Origin: Acidimicrobiales bacterium | GTDB lineage: Bacteria; Actinomycetota; Acidimicrobiia; Acidimicrobiales; AC-14 | Direction: 5' to 3' | Assembly: GCA_025463925.1 (NCBI GenBank) | Contig: JAODBK010000079.1 | Location: 1 to 64,000 of the forward strand | DNA: 64,000 nt | Shown: in pieces, positions 22,920 to 32,038 of the stretch | Layout of the letters: every line of letters starts with the position of its first letter | How positions within the stretch are numbered: the stretch's first letter is position 1 | Position numbers and translations under genes: made by a program | The notes under the pieces: generated by a model | Told to the model about the DNA's origin: nothing | The model's database searches: none | What the model saw: the letters and a program-made list of their open reading frames with translations, nothing else

Positions 22920-23725
22920 TGGCGACGTTGACCGACCAGATGCTCTCGACCGCGGTCGGCAAGGTGTCCGTGCGGCGCGGCGGGACCGGCCGGCCGGTCG
23001 TCTACCTGCACTCGGCCACCGGCGAGGGCCCCGGCTTCGGTCTGCTCGAGGACCTGTCCGACTCCTTCGACGTGATCGCGCCGATGTTCCCCGGGTTCGG
23101 TGAGTCGGAGGGCCTCGACGCCGTCGACGACATGGAGGACGCGGCGTTCCACGTGCTCGACGTCCTCGACGTGCTCGGGCTCGAGCGGCCGGCGCTGGTG
23201 GGGCTGTCGCTCGGCGCGTGGATGGCCGCCGAGGTCGCGACCCGCTGGCCCGACCGGTTGTCGGCCCTGGTGCTGGTGAACCCGGTGGGGCTACGGGTCG
23301 ACGGCGCGCCGATCGGTGAGATCTTCGGTCGCGACCCGGACGAGCTCGCGGCCGACCTCATCGCCGACGAGCAGCATCCGATCCGGCAGGCCGCCCGGAT
23401 GATGTCGGCCGCGGCCGAGAGCAAGCAGGAGATCCCGTTCGAGCTGGTGAAGCCGCTGCTGCAGTCGCTGGCGGCGACGGCCAAGGTCGGCTGGGACCCG
23501 TACCTGCACGACCCCAAGCTGGCCAAGCGATTGCATCGGATCACCGCCCCGACGCTGGTGGTCCGGGGCGCCGAGGACCGGCTCGTGCCGGCGTCGCACG
23601 GCGATGCCTACGCGTCGGCCATCCCCGGCGCGCGGCGCGCCGACGTCGCGGCCGCCGGCCATTTGCTCGGTCTGGAGCAGCCGGCGCAACTGGCGGCGCT
23701 GATCCGCGACTTCCTCGGTCAGTAG
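22919..23725 (+). CDS. Alpha/beta hydrolase
   Basis: 268 residues. The nucleophile elbow is GLSLG near residue 97, the acid is in VVRGAEDRLVP and the histidine in AAAGHLLGLEQ, giving a full Ser-Asp-His triad. The GTG at 22919 overlaps the previous stop. GGAGG lies about 12 bases upstream. Probably hydrolyses an ester or ring-cleavage product generated by the upstream flavin monooxygenase. Confidence 0.88.
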   Translation: MATLTDQMLSTAVGKVSVRRGGTGRPVVYLHSATGEGPGFGLLEDLSDSFDVIAPMFPGFGESEGLDAVDDMEDAAFHVLDVLDVLGLERPALVGLSLGAWMAAEVATRWPDRLSALVLVNPVGLRVDGAPIGEIFGRDPDELAADLIADEQHPIRQAARMMSAAAESKQEIPFELVKPLLQSLAATAKVGWDPYLHDPKLAKRLHRITAPTLVVRGAEDRLVPASHGDAYASAIPGARRADVAAAGHLLGLEQPAQLAALIRDFLGQ

Positions 23726-24360
23726 CCGGCGCGCCGCCGCCGGAAGAGGTACGCGCCGAGCGCCGCGATCGCCGCCAGGACGACCGCGACCGCCGCAACC
23801 AGCGGTCCGGCGGCGCTGTGGTGATGCCTCGGCAGGGTGGCGGCCGTCCCGCTCGGCACGGTGGAGGTCGTGCTCGATGCATCCGCGGTCGCGTTCCCGA
23901 TCGTCGACGCCGTCGCCGCAGCCGTCGTCGTCGTGGTGGCCCGGGTCGTGGTGGTGGCGGCATTCGTCGTGGTCGTGGCCGGCGCCTTGGTCGTGGTCGG
24001 CGCCGGCTTGGCAGTGGTCGTCGCCGCCGCGCTCTTCACGACCAGCGTGGCTTGGAAGCCGTGGATGGTGCAGTAGTAGGTGAAGGTTCCGGCGGTCGTG
24101 AAGACGTGGGTGTAGGTGCCGTTGAACGCGATGTTCCCGCTGTCGAACGTCTTGCCCGGGCCCTTGTCGGTGACCGTGTGGGTGGCGACGTCCTTGTTGG
24201 TCCACGTCACCGAGTCGCCGGCGTTGATGGTGAGCGGGTCCGGATGGTAGGCCGACCCCTGGATCGTGGCGTTGGTCGTCGCGGCGTCGGCCGGCCACGC
24301 GAACACACCGGCGGCGCCCAGCACCGCGAACAGGACCAGTCGCTTCCGCATGCCGCCCAT
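23719..24360 (-). CDS. Surface-anchored cupredoxin-like protein
   Basis: 213 residues. A signal peptide (to about residue 27) precedes a plastocyanin-like domain with ligands in ATHTVTDKG and YYCTIHGFQ. The usual axial methionine position (Cys+6) is glutamine here, as in stellacyanin-like copper sites. A Thr/Ala-rich linker (about 112-165) and a C-terminal transmembrane helix with a RRRR tail anchor it. It may shuttle electrons or store copper at the cell surface. ATG 24360 has AGGAGG 5 bases upstream. It overlaps the convergent hydrolase by 7 bases. Confidence 0.8.
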   Translation of the reverse strand: MGGMRKRLVLFAVLGAAGVFAWPADAATTNATIQGSAYHPDPLTINAGDSVTWTNKDVATHTVTDKGPGKTFDSGNIAFNGTYTHVFTTAGTFTYYCTIHGFQATLVVKSAAATTTAKPAPTTTKAPATTTTNAATTTTRATTTTTAAATASTIGNATADASSTTSTVPSGTAATLPRHHHSAAGPLVAAVAVVLAAIAALGAYLFRRRRAGY

Positions 24361-24369
24361 CCTTGCCTC

Positions 24370-25635
24370 CTACGCTTCCCGAGGGGCATCGGATGCGGGG
24401 AGATCGTCGAGGGTGCGCAGCCGGCCCGGACGGAGGAGGGCGAACAGCACGACGCCCGCGGTCATGAGCACCGCTCCGCCGGCGGTGACCCAGCGGAGGC
24501 CGAAGGCGTCGCCGATGCGGCCCTGGATGACGGCGCCGACCGGGTAGACGACGCCCACGACGACGAACCACAGCGACAGCACCCGCCCGCGGTACTCGGA
24601 CGGCGCCCGCAGCTGCAGCACCACGCTCAGCCCGGAGAACACGCCGATGTAGGTCGCGCCGACGAGGACCAAGGCCGCGGTCGCGCACGCGGTGTTCGGG
24701 GCGATCCCGTAGAGCACGAGCGCCGCGGGCAGCAGGCCGAGGTTCATGACGAGCATCCGCTGCCGGCCGAACCGGTCGGCCAGGGGCGCGATGGCGAGGG
24801 CACCGCACACCGCGCCGACGCCCTGCGCCGTCACGAACAGCGCGGTGGTGCCGGAGCCGCCGTGAAAGATCAGCCGCGCCACCGCCGGGATCAGCGCGAT
24901 GAACGGCGACGCGCAGATCGCCATGATGGCGCCGACGGTGAGCGCGGTGCGGCATCCCGGCTCGGCCTTGGCGATGCGCACGCCCTCGACGATGCGGTGC
25001 CACAAGGTCGCGTCGCCCGTCGTCATCGGCGACGGCACCCGGATGAGGGTGAGGGCGATGATCGTCGCCGCGAACGATGCCGCGTTGATGCCGAACGCCC
25101 ACGAGTACCCGCCGAACTTGATGACGACGCCGGCCAGCACCGGGCCGATCACGCGGCCGAAGTTGAACTGCGCGGCCGAGAGCGACACCGCGGCCAGCAG
25201 GTCCTCCTTGCCGACGAGGTCGGGCAGCATCGCCTGGTAGCAGGGGAAGCCCAGCGCCGCCATGGCGCCGCCGCCGAAGGCCATCGCGGCCACGACGATC
25301 GGCGTGGCGTGGCCGGTCGCGTACGCGATCACCAAGCCGGTCGCGAACGCGGTCTCGCCGATCGTCGTGAGGATCAGGAACCGGCGCCGTTCGACGCGGT
25401 CGGCCAGCGCGCCGCCGATCGGGGACAGCACACCGATCGGGAGGAACGCCGCCGCCGCAACCAGGCCGGCCCACCCCGCCTTGTGGGTCAGCTCGGTGAC
25501 GAGGACGCCGACCGCGATCGTCTGCATCCACGACCCGATGTTCGAGACGAGGGCCGCGCTCCAGACGAGCGCGAACTGCCGGTGCCGGAGCGGGCGGAAC
25601 GACGAGAACCGTGTCGCGGTCAGCGCGGCTCGCAA
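24370..25635 (-). CDS. MFS transporter
   Basis: About 420 residues with roughly twelve hydrophobic helices. The MFS signature between helices 2 and 3 reads GGALADRVERRRFL, repeated after helix 8 as APLADRFGRQRML. It resembles enterobactin-exporter/drug-efflux-type MFS proteins. The start is uncertain: TTG 25635 overlaps the oxidoreductase by 16 bases without a Shine-Dalgarno, and CTG 25623 overlaps its TGA as CTGA, like gmk, and gives a natural N-terminus (TATRFSSFRPLRHRQF). It forms an operon with the two genes upstream. Confidence 0.85.
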   Translation of the reverse strand: MRAALTATRFSSFRPLRHRQFALVWSAALVSNIGSWMQTIAVGVLVTELTHKAGWAGLVAAAAFLPIGVLSPIGGALADRVERRRFLILTTIGETAFATGLVIAYATGHATPIVVAAMAFGGGAMAALGFPCYQAMLPDLVGKEDLLAAVSLSAAQFNFGRVIGPVLAGVVIKFGGYSWAFGINAASFAATIIALTLIRVPSPMTTGDATLWHRIVEGVRIAKAEPGCRTALTVGAIMAICASPFIALIPAVARLIFHGGSGTTALFVTAQGVGAVCGALAIAPLADRFGRQRMLVMNLGLLPAALVLYGIAPNTACATAALVLVGATYIGVFSGLSVVLQLRAPSEYRGRVLSLWFVVVGVVYPVGAVIQGRIGDAFGLRWVTAGGAVLMTAGVVLFALLRPGRLRTLDDLPASDAPREA

Positions 25636-26060
25636 ATGACGACGGGGATGTCGCGGGTGGTGCGGCGCTGGTAGCCGGCGTAGCCCTTGTACGCCGCGGT
25701 GATGCGCGGCCAGAGCTCGGCCTTCTCGTCGCCGGACGCGGTGCGGGCCCGCATCGACGTGGTCGTGCGGCCGATGGTGAGCTCGACGTCGGGGTTGGCC
25801 TCGAGGTTGAGGTACCACTCGGGATGACGGTCGTCGCCCCCCTTGGACGCGATGAGCACGACGCGGTCGTCCTCGGCGATCGGCGCGGTGAGCAGCGTCG
25901 CGCGGGCGATGCCGGTCTTGCGGCCGATGGTGTGCAGCTCGACCGTCGGCATGCCCAAGGGCTTGGCGAGCACCCGACCGCCTGACACCTTGAGGATCAG
26001 GCGGTGGAGCGCGTTCATGCCCTTGAGGCCGAAGTCCGTCATCGCGTTGCGCACACTCAT
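25620..26060 (-). CDS. Deazaflavin (F420)-dependent nitroreductase-family protein
   Basis: 146 residues of the Ddn/PF04075 family, split-barrel enzymes that bind F420 or FMN. Characteristic segments: VELHTIGRKTGIARATLL near residue 40, VLIASKGGDDRHPEWYLNLEANPDV and a C-terminal YAGYQRRTTRDIPVVICEP. Probably reduces quinones or xenobiotics. The start overlaps the histidine-kinase stop by one base (TGATG), so it is co-expressed with the kinase and the MFS exporter. Confidence 0.9.
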   Translation of the reverse strand: MSVRNAMTDFGLKGMNALHRLILKVSGGRVLAKPLGMPTVELHTIGRKTGIARATLLTAPIAEDDRVVLIASKGGDDRHPEWYLNLEANPDVELTIGRTTTSMRARTASGDEKAELWPRITAAYKGYAGYQRRTTRDIPVVICEPR

Positions 26061-27319
26061 CAGGAAGCCTCCGCGTCGGTAACCGGTCGGACTGGGGACA
26101 CCGGCAGCACCATCGTGAACCGGCTGCCCTCGCCGACCGTGCTCTCCACCTCGAGCGTCCCGCCGATGGCGGCGCAGATCTCGCGCGCGAGGTAGAGCCC
26201 GGTGCCCATGCCTCCGAAGGTACGCGTCATCGGGTCCTCGATCTGGAGGAAGGGCTCGAAGAGGCGCTCGACGTCGCCCTCGGCGATGCCCGGGCCGCGG
26301 TCGACGACCGCCAAACCGACGCGGTGGGCGTCGATGCGGCGCCCCTCGATGCGCACCTCGGCGTCGTCGGCCGAGAACTTCAGCGCGTTGTCCAGCAGCT
26401 TGGTGAGCACCTGGTAGACGCGGTGGGCGTCGGCCAGCACCGCCGGCAGATCGTCGTCGAGCACAACGGTGACGCGATCGGCCCGGCCGGCCCGCTCGGT
26501 CATCACCCGCTCGACGATGCCGTGGAGCGCGGTCGGCGAGCGCAGCACCTCCAGCTCGCCCCGTTCGATCTTCGACAGGTCGAGCAGGTCGTCCATCAGC
26601 ACCCCCAACCGCAGGCCGGCCCGCTCGATGCGCGCCGCCATCTGCACCACCATCTCGGGGTCGAGCGACCGCGCTCGGCTGGCCAACGTGGCGGCGAACC
26701 CGAGGATCGCGGTGAGCGGCGTCCGCAGCTCGTGGGAGATGACGGCGAGGAAGTCGTGCTTGAGCCGGTCGGTCTGCTGCTGCCGTTGCAGCGCGTCGCG
26801 CTCGCGGCTGAACAGCAGCGCGTTCTGCACCGCGGCCGACACGCTCGGCAGGAACGCCAGCACCGCCTCTTGGCGATCCGGCGGGAACGCGTCGACCGTG
26901 AACGAGTCGATTTGGATCACGCCAATCGGCCGGCCCTGCGAGATCAGCGGCGCCGCGAAATAGCTGCGCACCCCGGCGGTCGACGCCCGCCGCCGGCCTT
27001 CGGGATGGGCCCGCTCGTCGATCGTGGCGTCCGGGCTGTAGACGACCTCGCCGGTCGCCGCGACCCGACCGCCGAAGCCCTCTCCGACCGGCAGCCGGAA
27101 CTGGAACGCTTCCGGCGGGGCCGGCGGATCGGCCGCGACCATCCGCAGCGCGCCGCCGTCGATCAGCTGGATGGACCCGCCGTCGAAGTCGATGAGCTGC
27201 CGGATGGCCGCCAGCGACCGGTCGAGCACCGCTTGCAGGTCGAGCGTGCTGGTGACGTCGCGGATCAGCTCGAGCAGGGCTCGGGACCGATCGGGCGCGG
27301 GCGCGGCCATCGCTCGCAT
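26060..27319 (-). CDS. Soluble GAF-domain sensor histidine kinase
   Basis: 419 residues without transmembrane segments. A GAF sensor domain (about 25-170) precedes a short coiled linker. The H-box FLAVISHELRTPLT follows, then N-box LDNALKF, G1 DRGPGIAEGD and G2 GMGTGLYLA. The phospho-acceptor is the histidine in SHELRT. No response regulator gene is adjacent, so it is an orphan kinase. Coupling to a flavin oxidoreductase and an exporter suggests it senses redox or a small toxic molecule. The start lies inside a hairpin (27309-27339). Confidence 0.9.
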   Translation of the reverse strand: MRAMAAPAPDRSRALLELIRDVTSTLDLQAVLDRSLAAIRQLIDFDGGSIQLIDGGALRMVAADPPAPPEAFQFRLPVGEGFGGRVAATGEVVYSPDATIDERAHPEGRRRASTAGVRSYFAAPLISQGRPIGVIQIDSFTVDAFPPDRQEAVLAFLPSVSAAVQNALLFSRERDALQRQQQTDRLKHDFLAVISHELRTPLTAILGFAATLASRARSLDPEMVVQMAARIERAGLRLGVLMDDLLDLSKIERGELEVLRSPTALHGIVERVMTERAGRADRVTVVLDDDLPAVLADAHRVYQVLTKLLDNALKFSADDAEVRIEGRRIDAHRVGLAVVDRGPGIAEGDVERLFEPFLQIEDPMTRTFGGMGTGLYLAREICAAIGGTLEVESTVGEGSRFTMVLPVSPVRPVTDAEAS

Positions 27320-27339
27320 TGTGACCCATCGCGAGCGAT
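27309..27339 (-). terminator. Hairpin between sufU and the histidine kinase gene
   Basis: ATCGCTCGC and GCGAGCGAT, a perfect 9-bp inverted repeat with a 13-base loop, begins right after the sufU stop and covers the kinase start codon. It may end suf transcripts and restrict read-through translation of the kinase. It lacks a U-run. Confidence 0.4.
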
Positions 27340-27827
27340 CAGGCGTTGGGGGCGGTGGCCTCGTCGAGTGCTTGGGCCAGCGTGTTCCACGAAAGCGTGG
27401 CGCACTTGATTCGCACGGGGAACTTCACCACGCCCTGGAGCGCCTCGAGGTCACCCATCTTCACCTCGGACTGGGCCGCGGCATCGGCGGCGTCGTCCTC
27501 GGACCCGTCGAGGCGCTGCTCGTGGATCGACATCATCCCCTTGAAGGCCCGGATCAGCGCCCGGGCCTCGTCGACCGTCTTGCCCTTCACCGACGCCGAC
27601 ATCATCGACGCCGACGACTGGCTGATCGAGCAACCCTGGCCGGAGATCCTGATGTCGGCGACCCGGCCGTCCCCGCCGACCAGCAGGTAGACGACGACCT
27701 CGTCGCCGCACAGCGGGTTGAAGCCCTCGACCCGCGCTGCCGGGGGCGCGTCGAGCTCGCCGCGGTTCCGCGGGTTGCGGTAGTGGTCGAGGATGATCTC
27801 GCGGTAGAGGTCTTCGAGGCCGGGCAT
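27339..27827 (-). CDS. sufU: SufU iron-sulfur cluster assembly protein
   Basis: 162 residues with the three SufU cysteines in NPLCGD, GQGCSIS and RIKCATLSW plus the Asp after the first cysteine. SufU is the zinc-dependent sulfur acceptor that takes persulfide from SufS. It follows sufS with a 2-bp gap. Length and motifs are normal, including the insertion typical of SufU relative to IscU. Confidence 0.95.
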   Translation of the reverse strand: MPGLEDLYREIILDHYRNPRNRGELDAPPAARVEGFNPLCGDEVVVYLLVGGDGRVADIRISGQGCSISQSSASMMSASVKGKTVDEARALIRAFKGMMSIHEQRLDGSEDDAADAAAQSEVKMGDLEALQGVVKFPVRIKCATLSWNTLAQALDEATAPNA

Positions 27828-27829
27828 CG

Positions 27830-29046
27830 TCAGCCGAACAACCTAGCGGTCGACTCCAAACCGTCGGCCAACGCGTCGACGTCCGCCTCGTCGTTGTAGA
27901 CGTAGAAGGAGGCCCGCGCCGTCGCCGACACCCCGAGCTTGCGCATCAGCGGCTTCGCGCAGTGGTGACCGGCCCGCACGCACACACCTTCCTCGTCGAG
28001 GACCTGCGAGATGTCGTGGGGATGGATGCCCTTGAAGCCGATCGACAGGACGCCGCCCCGCATCGACGGCTCGGACGGACCGTAGAACGTGATGTCGTCG
28101 CCGTAGCGCTCGGTCAGGCTGCGCATCGCGTAGGCGGTGAGCGAGACCTCGTGCTCGCGGACCGCTTCGAGGTCGAGCGCCGACAGGTAGTCGATGGCGG
28201 CCGACAGGCCGACCGCTTCGGCGATCGGCGGTGTGCCCGCTTCGAACTTCCACGGGATCTCGTTGGGCGTCCACCCGTCGAGGCGCACGTCGCGGATCAT
28301 CTCGCCGCCCCCGAGGAACGCCGGCATCTCCTCGAGCAGCTCGTCACGGGCCCACAGCACGCCGATGCCGGTTGGCCCGAGCATCTTGTGCCCGGTGAAG
28401 CCGAGGAAGTCGCAGTCGAGGTCGACGACGTCGGTCGAGATGTGCGGCACGTACTGCGCGGCGTCGACGGCGATCAGCGCGCCCGCGGCGTGCGCGGCCT
28501 CGGCCAGCCGCCGGACCGGCGTCAGGGTGCCGAGCACGTTGGACATCGCGGTGACGCTGACGAACTTCACGCCGTCGACCAGGCGGTCGAGGTCGGTGAG
28601 GTCCAGGCTGAAGTCGTCGGCCATCGGCAGGAAGCGCAGCTCGATGCCCCGCTCCTCCTTGAGGATCAGCCACGGCACGAGGTTGGCGTGGTGCTCCATC
28701 TCGGTGAGCAGCACCGCGTCGCCCTCGCGCAGGTTGGCCCGTCCCCACGAGTAGACGATCAGGTTGATCGCCTCGGTGACGTTCTTGGTGTAGACGACCC
28801 CGCGGGCCGACGGCGCACCGATGAACCGGGCGACCTTGGTCTTCGACTCCTCGTACAGGCGAGTCGCTTCCTCGGCGATCGAGTACACGCCGCGGTGGAT
28901 GTTGGCGTGCGTCGTCTCGTAGTAGCGGTCCATGGCGTCGAGCACGGCGCGCGGCTTCTGCGACGACGACGCCGAGTCCAAGTAGACGAGCCGCTTGCCC
29001 CCGTGGACCTCGACGTCGAGGATCGGGAAGTCCTTCTTGATGCGGG

Positions 29047-29062
<16 letters not shown>
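27830..29062 (-). CDS. sufS: Cysteine desulfurase SufS
   Basis: 410-residue PLP enzyme that extracts sulfur from cysteine for Fe-S clusters. The PLP lysine is in FTGHKMLGPTG, the substrate loop cysteine in RAGHHCAKPLM near residue 370. The ATG at 29062 overlaps the end of sufC by 16 bases, indicating coupling. Confidence 0.96.
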
Positions 29063-29799
<737 letters not shown>

Positions 29800-29806
29800 C
29801 GGCGCG

Positions 29807-29812
29807 ATTCTA
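29807..29812 (-). promoter_or_regulatory. Leaderless promoter -10 of the suf operon
   Basis: TAGAAT followed by 7 bases and the sufC ATG. This spacing places transcription start at or next to the A of ATG. Confidence 0.6.
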
Positions 29813-29815
29813 TTA

Positions 29816-29833
29816 CCACTACCCACGTAGTGG
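29816..29833. promoter_or_regulatory. Perfect palindrome between suf and the debranching gene
   Basis: CCACTAC-ccac-GTAGTGG has perfect 7-bp arms. It lies 3 bases upstream of the suf -10 and covers its -35 region, an ideal repressor site. A cluster-sensing regulator such as SufR or an IscR-like protein is a candidate, but the sequence is not one I recognise as their consensus. Confidence 0.55.
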
Positions 29834-29856
29834 AAATCCCGGCGGTGACGCTCGTT

Positions 29857-29862
29857 TAGGCT
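29857..29862 (+). promoter_or_regulatory. Leaderless promoter -10 of the debranching enzyme gene
   Basis: TAGGCT followed by 6 bases and the GTG at 29869. Divergent from the suf promoter, with the palindrome 29816-29833 between them. Confidence 0.5.
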
Positions 29863-29868
29863 CGCCCG

Positions 29869-32004
29869 GTGGCCCAGCCCTGGACGTTCGCGGGCGAGAG
29901 CGCCTCGCTCACGTCCGCGTCCGGCACCGTCACCCTCGTCGAGGGCTCGTCGTTCTGCATCTCGGGCCGTTCGGGGGACATTTCGCCCGGGTCGCCCCAG
30001 GGCCTGTTCTTCCGGGACATGCGGTTCCTCTCCCGCTTCGAGCTGCGGGTGAACGGGGTGCAGCCCGAGCCGCTGACCGCCGAGATCACCGATCCGTTCT
30101 CGGCGACGTTCGTCCTGCGGTCGCGGCCGCGGCCGGGGCGGGCCGACTCGACCCTCGTGGTGTTCCGGCGCCGGCACGTCGGCCGCGGAATGCGCGAGGA
30201 CATCACCATCTCGAACTACGGCGAGGAGCCGGCGTACTGCTCGATCGAGATCCAGGTCGACGCCGACTTCGCCGACCTGTTCGCGGTGAAGGAGGGCCGG
30301 CTGGAGGACGACGGCGAGATCGCGGTCGAGTCGGTGGGCGGCGAGATCATGTTCCGCTACCGCAAGGGCCCGGTCCGCCGCGGCGCCCGCATCGACCTCA
30401 GCGAGCCGGCCCAGGTCGCGGTGAACCTGGCGACGTTCGAGGTCATCGTCCCGGCCCACGACCACTGGACGACCTGCCTCCAGCTGACGCCGCAGATCGA
30501 CGGTCACGACATCGAGCCGCGGCACAAGTGCGGCGAGCCGGTCGAGCGGGCCACGCCCGTCGAGCGGCTGGAGAAGTGGCGCAGCGAGGTGCCCGCGGTC
30601 GACACCGACTTCCTGCCGCTCGTCAACACGGTCGCCCGGAGCTCCGAGGACCTCGGCGCGCTGCGCATCTTCGATCCCGACTACCCCGAGCGCACCGTCG
30701 TCGCCGCCGGGGCGCCGTGGTTCATGACGTTGTTCGGGCGCGACTCGCTGATCACGTCGTGGATGGCGCTCCTCGTCGACCCCGACCTCGCGCTCGGCGT
30801 GCTGCAGACGCTGGCGCGGTTCCAGGGCACGAAGGTCGATCCGCGCAACGAGGAGGAGCCCGGCCGCATCCTCCACGAGATGCGGTTCGGCGACGCGCCG
30901 ACGCTGTCGCTCGGCGGCGGCAACATCTACTACGGCACCGCCGACGCCACACCGCTGTTCGTGATGCTGCTCGGCGAGTTGCGGCGGTGGGGCCTCGCCA
31001 CCGAGTTGGTCGACTCGTTGCTCCCGGCGGCCGACCGCGCCATGGAGTGGATCGAGCACTACGGCGATCGCGACGGCGACGGGTACGTCGAGTACCAGCG
31101 ATCCACCGACCGCGGCCTGGTGAACCAGGGTTGGAAGGACAGCTGGGACGGCATCCGGTTCGCCGACGGCACGTTGCCCAAGGGCCCGATCGCGCTGTGC
31201 GAGGTGCAGGGCTACGTCTACGGCGCGTACCTGGCGCGGGCCCACTTCGCCAACGAGACCGGCGACGTGGCGACCGCGGCGCGCTTCCGCAAGCGGGCCG
31301 CCGCCTTGAAGGAGGCGTTCAACCGCGACTTCTGGGACGAGAAGCACGGCTGGTACGCGATGGGGCTCGACGGTGAGAAGAAGCCCATCGACGCGCTGGC
31401 GTCGAACATGGGCCACTGCCTCTGGACCGGGATCATCGACCAGGACCGGGCATCGATCGTCGCCGAGCAGCTGCTGTCGGACGACATGTTCAGCGGCTGG
31501 GGCATCCGCACGCTGGCCCAGTCGATGGTCGGCTACAACCCGATCAGTTACCACTGCGGATCGATCTGGCCGCACGACAACGCGCTGATCGCCGCCGGCC
31601 TCATGCGGTACGGCTTCGTCGAGGAGGCGCAACGCGTGATCCTGGGGATGCTCGACGCCGGCGTGCACCTGGGCGCCCGCCTGCCGGAGCTGTTCTCCGG
31701 GCTGTCGCGCCGCGACGTGCCGTTCCCGGTGAGCTACCCGTCGTCCTGCTCGCCGCAGGCCTGGGCGGCGGCGTCGCCACTGCTCTTCCTGCGCACGCTG
31801 CTGCGGCTCGACCCATGGGTGCCGCATCACAAGGTGTGGTGTGCCCCGGTGCTGCCGGAGCGCATCGAGCGCCTGCGCGTGGACCGCATCCCGCTGGCCG
31901 GCCGGCGGGTGACGGTGGACGTGCAGGGCGACGAGGTCCGGATGGACGGCCTGCCACCCGACGTCGAGTGGGTCGACCACCCGCGTCACCCGCTCACCGC
32001 GTAG
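29869..32004 (+). CDS. Glycogen debranching-type enzyme (amylo-alpha-1,6-glucosidase family)
   Basis: 711 residues. The N-terminal beta domain (GLFFRDMRFLSRFELRVNG) matches the bacterial GDE N-terminal family. The (alpha/alpha)6 barrel follows with APWFMTLFGRDSLITSWM, DRDGDGYVEYQRSTDRGLVNQGWKDSWD and CEVQGYVYGAYLARA, the acidic catalytic regions. It likely trims alpha-1,6 branches of glycogen or related glucans in the cytoplasm (no signal peptide). GTG 29869 is 6 bases after a -10 box and no Shine-Dalgarno is present. No other glycogen genes are adjacent. Confidence 0.85.
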   Translation: MAQPWTFAGESASLTSASGTVTLVEGSSFCISGRSGDISPGSPQGLFFRDMRFLSRFELRVNGVQPEPLTAEITDPFSATFVLRSRPRPGRADSTLVVFRRRHVGRGMREDITISNYGEEPAYCSIEIQVDADFADLFAVKEGRLEDDGEIAVESVGGEIMFRYRKGPVRRGARIDLSEPAQVAVNLATFEVIVPAHDHWTTCLQLTPQIDGHDIEPRHKCGEPVERATPVERLEKWRSEVPAVDTDFLPLVNTVARSSEDLGALRIFDPDYPERTVVAAGAPWFMTLFGRDSLITSWMALLVDPDLALGVLQTLARFQGTKVDPRNEEEPGRILHEMRFGDAPTLSLGGGNIYYGTADATPLFVMLLGELRRWGLATELVDSLLPAADRAMEWIEHYGDRDGDGYVEYQRSTDRGLVNQGWKDSWDGIRFADGTLPKGPIALCEVQGYVYGAYLARAHFANETGDVATAARFRKRAAALKEAFNRDFWDEKHGWYAMGLDGEKKPIDALASNMGHCLWTGIIDQDRASIVAEQLLSDDMFSGWGIRTLAQSMVGYNPISYHCGSIWPHDNALIAAGLMRYGFVEEAQRVILGMLDAGVHLGARLPELFSGLSRRDVPFPVSYPSSCSPQAWAAASPLLFLRTLLRLDPWVPHHKVWCAPVLPERIERLRVDRIPLAGRRVTVDVQGDEVRMDGLPPDVEWVDHPRHPLTA

Positions 32005-32038
32005 AGGGACTTCCGCCGCCGCCGCCGAACTTCGGGAC

